This document shows positions 1 to 8,200 of a stretch of DNA of 20,794 bases, piece by piece. The position numbers and the translations under genes are program-made. How positions within the stretch are numbered: the first letter of the stretch is position 1; each line of letters opens with the position of its first letter. The DNA is from Hypsibius dujardini. Its lineage: Eukaryota > Tardigrada > Eutardigrada > Parachela > Hypsibiidae. The notes below the pieces were generated by a model, which worked only from the letters and a program-made list of their open reading frames with translations, was not told the origin of the DNA and did no database searches. The stretch lies in the NCBI GenBank assembly GCA_001579985.1, contig LRSR01001810.1, positions 5,001 through 25,794 on the forward strand, written 5' to 3'.

Positions 1-146
1 AAACACGTAGGAGCCCCTCGCCCCCTCCGAGTTCACTGTAAACATAGGTGCCCAGGTGAAATAGTGTACGTAGACAGACCAAGACACAGACGCAGACTCA
101 CAGGTAAAGATGAGCACAGACATAGACATCGGTACTGGTGGAGGCA

Positions 147-238
147 CAGTCACAGACACACAGACACAAACACAGACACAGACACAGACACAGACACAGA
201 CACAGACACAGACACAGACACAGACACAGACACAGACA
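147..238. repeat. (CACAGA)n microsatellite
   Basis: Near-perfect hexamer CACAGA array, about 15 units, on the + strand. It is degenerate at the left edge, with related CAGACA words from about 74. It produces open frames on both strands (Thr-Asp and Cys-Leu strings) that are not genes. Confidence 0.95.
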
Positions 239-463
239 TATGCCAGACTCTTCTCCTGTCGTTGCATGGATGACCAAATAATGGTGGTGCAGAACATCCC
301 ACAGTGTGACGCTTTTTGTATCTAAATCTGCAGTGGTTTTCATTGAAACCAATTTGTACAATTTCAATTAAATGGATTTTTGGGTGCTACCACAATTACC
401 CGGAAAAAGAAAAACTCTGTGTATCCCAACGTTTGACGTCTGATTCTAAGCTCAGTGTGGATG

Positions 464-480
464 TTTCTGTGGCATTTCAG
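464..480 (+). promoter_or_regulatory. 3' splice acceptor-like site upstream of gene A
   Basis: Pyrimidine-rich tract ending in GGCATTTCAG, 38 nt before the gene A start codon. It could end a 5'UTR intron or be a spliced-leader trans-splice acceptor, since TTTCAG is the nematode consensus. No upstream partner exon is evident. Confidence 0.4.
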
Positions 481-518
481 ATGCCAAGACAGAAGGAAAT
501 CGAACCAAAAAATCACGG

Positions 519-820
519 ATGTTGTCCTGGAGTTTTTGCATAATTCTGGGTTTAATTGTAGCGCAAATTTCTATCCTAGAAGAACGTGAGCAGGTCTTGT
601 TTTCTTCACAACACAAGATTGCACTGATTGATACATGCATGCCCTTGTTCTCGTTATAGCGATCAAGTGCTCCCCATGCAGCACCGAGGCGGAACAACGT
701 TGTGCTGCACCGACGAGGACGGGCGGTGTGTACGATGCAACAAGTACAGTGTGCCAATTCAGTTCAGATCTCCCCGGAGCCCGTTGCACTACGGAATGCC
801 ACAAGAGACACCCAGGTTAG
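519..820 (+). CDS. Gene A: small secreted six-cysteine protein, two exons (possible Ly6/three-finger-like fragment)
   Basis: Not recognised as a named gene. Exon 1 is 519-585 and exon 2 is 660-815 or, unspliced, to the stop at 818-820. Exon 1 gives a clear signal peptide (MLSWSFCIILGLIVAQIS) and ends C|GTGAGC; exon 2 starts after CGTTATAG. The phase agrees (phase 1), and exon 2 could also end in phase 1 at CCCAG|GTTAGC. Reading through that donor gives Gly then TAG, making a 75-residue protein. The mature part has cysteines spaced C-x2-C-x7-C-x16-C-x10-C-x3-C. The opening CxxC and the late CxxxC resemble the first two thirds of a Ly6/uPAR three-finger domain, but the final CC...CN part is missing. 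It may therefore be a truncated gene, or a further exon may exist that I could not find before the CAGA repeat. It converges on gene B. An AATAAA lies at 1088-1093. Confidence 0.5.
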
Positions 821-888
821 CAAACGGACAATCAGACAGGAAAGGACAGGACGGAACCGAAGACAAACACGGGCAGGCAGGCTGGCAG

Positions 889-950
889 ACAGACAGGCAG
901 ACAGACAAACAAACAGACAGACAAACAAACAGACAGACAAACAGACAGAA

Positions 951-1007
<57 letters not shown>

Positions 1008-1012
1008 AACAG
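889..1012. repeat. (CAGA)n / CAAACAGA microsatellite
   Basis: Compound CAGA and CAAACAGA tract. It lies between the gene A stop or donor and the AATAAA at 1088, so it would be in the 3'UTR or last intron of gene A. Confidence 0.95.
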
Positions 1013-1087
1013 TCGGTTAAGCCTGGGCGTGGTTTACTGGCTCATTCCCACAAAATTTCACAGCACACACCATAACAAATAACCACC

Positions 1088-1093
1088 AATAAA
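1088..1093 (+). terminator. Candidate polyadenylation signal, gene A
   Basis: Canonical AATAAA on the + strand, about 268 nt after the gene A stop codon, in a region with no other + strand gene. The neighbourhood is AT-rich, so a chance match is possible. Confidence 0.35.
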
Positions 1094-1194
1094 TATAACA
1101 AATATAACAAAAAAACGACAAACGCTCCGCGACACATTTCTGAAGGCTATTTGGTTAGGGGGTGAAAAATCTCGATATACATGGGAAGAAAATT

Positions 1195-1343
1195 TTACGA
1201 CGCAGCTATGCAGGCAGCGTTATGGAAGGGATCGGGTTTGTATCCTGCTTTGCAGACGCACATCCGCAGTCGGCGGTCGCATATCGTGTTGCGGTCCGCC
1301 ACGGTGCAATCGCTGCTGTCGTCACACTTCGCAGACAGAACAT
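1195..1343 (-). other. Gene B exon 13: fifth EGF/EB-like module and stop codon
   Basis: Residues 1203-1251. Cysteines are C-x5-C-x8-C-x6-C-x-C-x13-C with the typical CxC-xxGY segment (CVCKAGYKPD). The acceptor is TTTTGTACAG, the reading phase matches, and the exon ends ...IAAS-TAA. Confidence 0.8.
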
Positions 1344-4300
1344 CTGTACAAAAATACAGTTTAATTAATAATTAAATCCGTAATTAAAATGCTCCCCGGC
1401 TTATTTAATTAAAATATTGGAATTGGTTCTAATAATGCGCCCTTTTAATAAATTAGTAATTAATATAAATAAAATAATAATAAATTAGTAAGTCAGTTAA
1501 AAATAAATAATTAATACAAATAAATAATAATAAATTAGTTAGTCAGTGGTAAATTAGTAATTAATATAAATAAATATAAATAAATTAGTAAATAAAATTC
1601 TCTCCCGGTTATTAAATTAAAATATTGGAATTGATTCTAATATTTCGCCCCTTATGGAAATAAATTCTTTAGTGTTTCTCGCCCATTTTTGTTTTTGAAT
1701 AATATTAAAAAATAACAAATAAAATTATTTCGACCTATTTTAATGTATCAAGATACGGATTTTAGTTGTAGAATTTTTGATTAAATATTCGGTCGAAATA
1801 CCAATGCACGATGTCCGTTCGCTCTGATTGGTGAACCAGGAATCCGGGATGTAGCCTTCTTCGCAGCCGCAGAAGGCGTTGTTGCGGCATTTCCCACGGG
1901 GCGTGTAGATCGGACAGAGGTCTTGGTCGCTCCGGCAGGGTACAGCTCCTCCAAGCGCCGCTGTGTCGTGAAGAGAAACAGGAAAAAAATCCCAATTAAG
2001 ACATTGCGCCTTATGCCGCAAATTCTTGCTCCGAACATCCAGTCACAAGCGTAAACTTAACGAACCTTACGCTTAAGCTTACACTTCCACGCTTACTTGG
2101 GGCATTATTCAAGTGCCGAATTCAGAATCACTTCGAAATATTTTTTTCATCTAGACCTGCTGTATTAATGATAATAAAAATTCATTTCGTCGGTAAAATC
2201 GGGCAAAATTTGTTTTTGGTGATATTTCAAAATTTGGAAAACACTGGAAGATTCCATTTTCCTTCGTTTTCCCTGTAAAAATTGTGGTTTTTAGAACTAA
2301 CGTAAAAACAATTATTTTAACGCCGTTCCATTCCAAATTTAATTTCGAGTCGATTGGAATCACCCACAAAATTTTTCGAGATCAGGGGGCGGAGCCTCGG
2401 GTATTTGTAAAATGGACCGATAATTCCAGCGACGCTTTCCAGTGTTGGTTTATAACTCCGCCCACTGACCTCAAATCTTTTTTTGGCTAATGCCAGTCGA
2501 CAGGAAATTAAATTTGCAATGGAATAGTATTAAAAAGATCATATTTAATTTAGTTCTAAAAATCCCCATTTTTACAGTGAAAATGAAGGATCTTCCAGTT
2601 ATTCTTGTTTAAATATATTTAAATTTATATTTAAAATGCCGAAAATCGGCCTTTTTATTTTAAATAAAATATATTTATATTTTATTTAAAAGAGATAACT
2701 GGCACATATTTTATTTATATTTTATTTGAAACACATTTTTTCTTTTACTTAAATTTAAAGTTTTTTATGCGCAGCAAGCCGTCATTTAAATAAGCATTTT
2801 ATTTAAATATAATGTAGATCTTGTGGCCAAAAACCACGAAAAGCAACTACCTTGTTCCAAATTAATAGGACGATTGGCGTGTATGATGGCCTAGCAGGCA
2901 TATTTAATCGCAACTTTCCAGCCTGGACAAAACCAACGGGAGCTAGTCTTCGCTGTGGAATGAGTTTAAATATTTAAATTCGGCGTTTTATTTAAATAAT
3001 ATTTTTATTTAAAAGAAGCTATTTTGTTTTAAATATTTTTAAAGTATATTTTATTTAATCGCAGCGATGGATTAAAATTCATTTTATATTATTTTATTTT
3101 TGGTAGTTAAACTGACCTCGGCAGACTGGTTGACCACTCCAAGGGTCCTTGAACCAGGCGTATCCGGTGGGGCAGCGGCAGATCCCTTGAAACTGGTCGC
3201 ACACCGCATTGGGGATGTTACAGACACCGGAACATCGTTCCCCAAACATCGCTGAAAAAAATGCGGAGAAAATGTCGGAGTGTCTTAACGAAAGCGGCGA
3301 TCTTTGTTCACAACGTACGACGGCAAGTGCCTTCGGTGTCGGGCAGATATCCATTCGAGCAGGTGCAGAAACGGTTGGCCCCGTTGAAGGCGCACACAGT
3401 GTTCATATCGCCGCCGCTTTGACAGTCTTCATCCATCGAACACAGCGAAAAGATGGTCTCTGAAAGTGTCAATGAATCAAATCATCCGAGTTAGGAAAAT
3501 TAATCTGCATACATGAATATTCTGAAAAACGAATTTTTTTTTAATTTTAATTTTTTAATTAATTTAATTAATTAACTTAAAAAACCTCTGTTAATATGTA
3601 TGTCTGTAATTTATAATTTTTTTAATTTAATTAATATTAATTTTGATACTGTGGCGAAGCGATTCTAAGGCGCAACGCAAATTTGCGTTTTCCGTATATA
3701 TGGCCCCAGGTGTGCGTACAAAACCAATTGCTTGAAGTTGCACTTCACGCGGTGCGGCTGGTGTCGCAACGCTCTTTTCTTCTCCTGCTTCTTCTCGAAG
3801 CATTTTTGTACGCACATTCGCGTTAGACAGGGACAGTCGTACTGGAGTGGAACGTGTGCACGGCTGTGTGTACCGTACACACACCACAAGCGCCGCGTGG
3901 CCGATTAAACGTTCCACAGCTCGTGCGCTGTCCCTGTCTAACGCGAAAATACAGTACGCACATTCGCTTCTTCTTTAGATGCCATCGGATTTTGTTTCGA
4001 CTGATTGCTTGATTGCTGCTTACTCGGTCTGTTATTAATAAATTACTCAATTAGACGAAGTCGGCTTATTAACCATTTCTTAATTTAAAACAATCGACCA
4101 ATCAACCGCAGTCTTCAATCAAGCAACTTATCAACAGCCCACATGCTTAGTGATCTTCATAAATCTTCATCACTTTTCAACGGTAAATATTTGGAATAAA
4201 ATATTTAGTGCAATTCAGACGGATTGGTGGGCAACCAGCCTGGGGGCGTGGCTACAACTGCGGATTGGTGGGCAAACAGCCTGGGGGCGTGGCTACAACT

Positions 4301-5262
4301 GCGGATTGGTGGGCAACCAGCCTGGGGGCGTGGCTACAACTGCGGATTGGTGGGCAAACAGCTTGGGGGCGTGGCTACAGCTGCGCCTTAGAATCGCGTC
4401 GTTACAGTAACTTGATAAGACTTTGATTGACTTTGATAAGAAGAATCTTCAAACTCTCCTATAGATGGTAAAAAATGGCCATGCAAAAATGACCTCACCC
4501 AAAATGTGAGATCTTTTATAAATATTTTTGTCTGCTTGGACTCCAGAGCGCATATCACAAAGTAGCCTTGACACTTACTGGTACAAACATTGCCTTCCAG
4601 GAAGGACGAGTGGTACCCTGGCCGACACATACAAGCCCCAATTCGGGTGTCGCACGCCATGTTTGGGTCGTCTGCCTGACAATTAGTCGCACAATCTACG
4701 ACAAAATATTTTGCAGAATTATTTTACTTTTTTTTGCAGTCTTTATTTTAACCGGAGATGGTGCCTACCGTGTTTCTGTACCACATCCCTGAACGGTGGC
4801 TGACTGGGCGGCTTGACTGCCGCATTGGACGTCATCTGAACACTTCCCTCCGGAATCGGATTCAACATTTTGATTTCAAGGGCAGGCTGCAGGGTGATCG
4901 GGACAGGAGCCGCGGTCGTTGTAGTTGTGGTCGTTGGAACCGTCGGCGGATCCGTTGGCAACGGCTGCGGCAGTAACGGTGGTACAGGCGGCATCGAACC
5001 AAACGGAGTCAAGGGATCGCCTCCACCCTGTCCCAAAACTGCAAACATATTGGGCGTCGGTTGTCCCTGAAATTGTTGTGGTGATGGTGGTGGTGGTGGT
5101 TGCGGTGGCGGTGTCTGTGGCGGAGGAATCGGTATCTCGGGTGCGGATGTAGCCGCATTATTGGCGGCCATGTTCAGTTTCATTTGAGTGAGGATCGGTT
5201 GCAGGATAGCCATCTGTTCTTTCGTGACTGTAAGGAGACAAACAGTTAGACATTACGACAGG

Positions 5263-5293
<31 letters not shown>

Positions 5294-8200
5294 CAGACAG
5301 ACAGACAGACAGATAGACAGATAAACAGACAGATAAACAGACAGACAGACAGATAAACAGACAGACAAACAGACAGATAAACAGATAGACAGACAGACAG
5401 GGTTGCCTGTTACCATTGTAATAGCCGGGTTTCTGCATGCGATTAATCAAATCCCAGACCTCTGGACTCAAGCTGTCGGCAGCGACTGCAATTGAGTTTT
5501 GCGGTACGGTCCCTGGTTGCCTTTGTGGTGGCGGTGTCTGAGGTGCCTCAGTTGGCGGAGGTTGGGCCATCTGTTGTGGTGGCGGTGGTTGCGGTGTTTT
5601 TGCTCCGCCACTTATTGGCGGGGGTCGTGGAAAGAGCGGATTCGGCCCTTCAACAAATTATATTTATATATCAATAATTATTTTTCCCATATATTCATTT
5701 TGATATTTAAATGTATTTAATATTCATGTGTAAATATTTAAATGTTACATCACTACTTTGTGTATTAAATATTGAGGTGTCTGTTTTTTTAAGGGCGTAC
5801 CTTTTGGTTGCGGTTGGTACTGATCGAACGTCTGGAGGAACTTGACGAACTGCACCTGCTCATTGGGATTGTCGAAGTTGAACTTATTGGAGTTGGCATT
5901 GCCCTGTTGCCTCATCCCGTTCATCCCTTTCATCCCGTTCATCCCGTTCATCCCGTTCATCCCGTTCATCGCGCCGGGATGTTGCTGCATGAACTTGCGC
6001 ATCTGCTCCTGACTGGTGGGGTTCTGTCCGGCGTCGGACATGAGCTTGGCCACATGCGCCTGCGTCCTCGGGTCGGACCAGTCGATTTTGCCGTTGTTGG
6101 TCTTGAGCTGGCCGCCTGAGGAACCCAGTCGCGGTCCGCTGGGCAGGAGGTCGTCGTGATTGCCGCTCTTCCCGCCGATTCGTGCGGGCTGCTTCGAAGA
6201 AGCTCCGCCTCCGAGTAACGTACCGAAAATACCGCCCAGACCTACGACGTCAGATCATTTTAAATTATTTTTAAATTATTACGACTAAAGACCGTGCAAC
6301 AACAATTACAGAAGATCAAAACTAATTATGTTTTTAAAAATTAAAAAATTAATTCAATTCAAAATATGTATTCAATAAATGAATAAATATTATTTTCGCT
6401 AAACTCAGATATATTTTTCAGATAGATCTCCGCAATGCTTTTATTTTTGCATCATTTTTTTATTTATTTTTTATTTTTATTTTTTATTTTTGCCGCTTAT
6501 TATTATTACCTTTTTTTTGCATCTTTTTTTATCGTTTATTTTTGCACCATTTTGAGAGGCAACTGTAAGTCCGAAGTACCTGCGAATACATCGGAGAAGC
6601 TGGGTATGGGAAGGCCAGAAGCATCGAGAAGGTCCTCAGCGTCACCGGATTTCGGTCTTGTCCGCGCTTTCAGCGTCGTCCTACGCGCTGTGGTCGAAGG
6701 AGCCGTCGTGGTGGTGGTTTTTATTGGGACTTCGATGAGGTTTTCGTCCCCCTCGGGATCGGTCTGATTGCGGCGTCGTTGGTGTGGCGTTAAGGTGCCC
6801 AGACCGGACCACAACGCTTGATACGAACAAAAAATCCTTAGATATTTATTTTATTTATTTACGGTATTCATTAATTATTTTAATTTATCGGAAAGCACAA
6901 GACTTGACTTAGTTTTCAAATTAGAAAATAAATAAGTGTAATGAAAAAATAATTACCGCTAAAAAATGACATCTGTCGCTGCTTTTTAGGGCGTGCCGTC
7001 GTACTTGGCCCGCTGTATGGCTCGTCGAGTTCCGTTCCGTCGGTCGTGGGAATGGGCACCGGTGCTGTGGTCGTCGCTTGCGTCGTCCAGACCACCTTCC
7101 GTTTGCTCGGTGCCTGGGTGGCTTTCTTTTCCGCTGCCTGGAGCTGTCGCAGTTGGGCCAGTGCAGCTGTGGAACAATCGGATGATTTGACAGTTAAACG
7201 ACCAAGTGTCGATAAGTGAACTGTGGATTGTTTTTTGAGGCAAGTTTTTTTAACGGAAAACGGATGATTAAATGGATGGTCAGAATTATTAATCAAACGA
7301 TAAAAGATTTCGCAGTCCGTCGGTCCAACGGCTGACGGTCAAAAACGGAAAGGCTAGAAGGTAAGATGGAGAAGCACATGGGGAGTCAGACGTGGGTCAG
7401 TGGGACGGTTAGACGGTCGGAGAGTTTGCGGTCGAACGGAGAGAGCGTTAGTGATTCAGAAGAGGGTTTGAATCGTAGTTGGATGGTCAGACGACTTGAT
7501 GGACCAGCAGTTTACTGATCAGATATTATACAGTTTCATGCTCCGACGATCAGACTGTTAACGGTCTGACGGCTAGCCGGTCGGATAGACGCCGAGACAG
7601 GTGAAGAATCCGATCACAAATAGCGAAGGCTTAGACAGTCGAAAGCCTGGATGATCGGACGGACAGACAGACAAGCAGGCGGACGGACGGACAGACGGAC
7701 AAACGGATAGACGAACAGATATCCACACGGACAGGCAGACGGACGGACGGACAGACGGACAGATATCCACACGAACAGGCAGGCGGGCGGACGGACAGAC
7801 GGACACACATCCAAACGGACGGGCAGGCGGGCGGACGGACAGACCGACATACATCCAAACGGACGGGCAAACGGACGGACGGACGGACGGACGGTATGCC
7901 CGGCGAACAGTTGAGTTATGAGATATCAAGTGGTTAGACGGCTACACGGTCGGGCTGCTAGTCGGACGGAGCGATTCATTGTCAAGTATTGAGATATCTG
8001 AACGTTTAAATGAGTTCTCGGACCGATCGTTAAGGAGAGGGAGGTCAGGCAGCTTGGTGGTTGGTTTGTTGGATGGTTTGATGGCGGACAACAAACAAAC
8101 GGACGGACAGACGAACAAACGGACAGACGAACGGACGGACAGACGAACGGACGGACAGACGAACGGACGGACGGACGGACGGACGGACGGACGGACGGAC

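Larger units (their letters stand above)
1..518. other. Left flank and putative 5' region of gene A
   Basis: Apart from the CACAGA microsatellite, I see no supported coding sequence before the gene A start codon. The stretch at about 470-480 ends in TTTCAG and is annotated separately. Open frames here are produced by the repeat. Confidence 0.5.
3649..4407. mobile_element. Non-autonomous TA-flanked DNA element, 759 bp
   Basis: Terminal inverted repeats of 26 bp (3649-3674 and 4382-4407) match at 23 of 26 positions and share the core GCGATTCTAAGGCGCA. Both ends are flanked by TA (3647-3648 and 4408-4409), the Tc1/mariner-type target duplication. There is no transposase frame. Inside are a perfect 18-bp inverted repeat and a four-copy 41-bp minisatellite. 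It occupies most of gene B intron 9. Confidence 0.75.

Noticed and set aside
145-240. Open frames across the CACAGA repeat (Thr-Asp or Cys-Leu strings) on both strands
   Set aside because: Pure microsatellite translation; no start context, splice sites or composition of a real protein.
1023-1111. Third exon of gene A starting after AAATTTCACAG (about 1063)
   Set aside because: Gives only nine residues without cysteine and a stop overlapping the AATAAA; not enough to support it.
2284-2490. + strand frame of 68 codons
   Set aside because: Lies entirely within the palindromic foldback element and has no homology or splice support.
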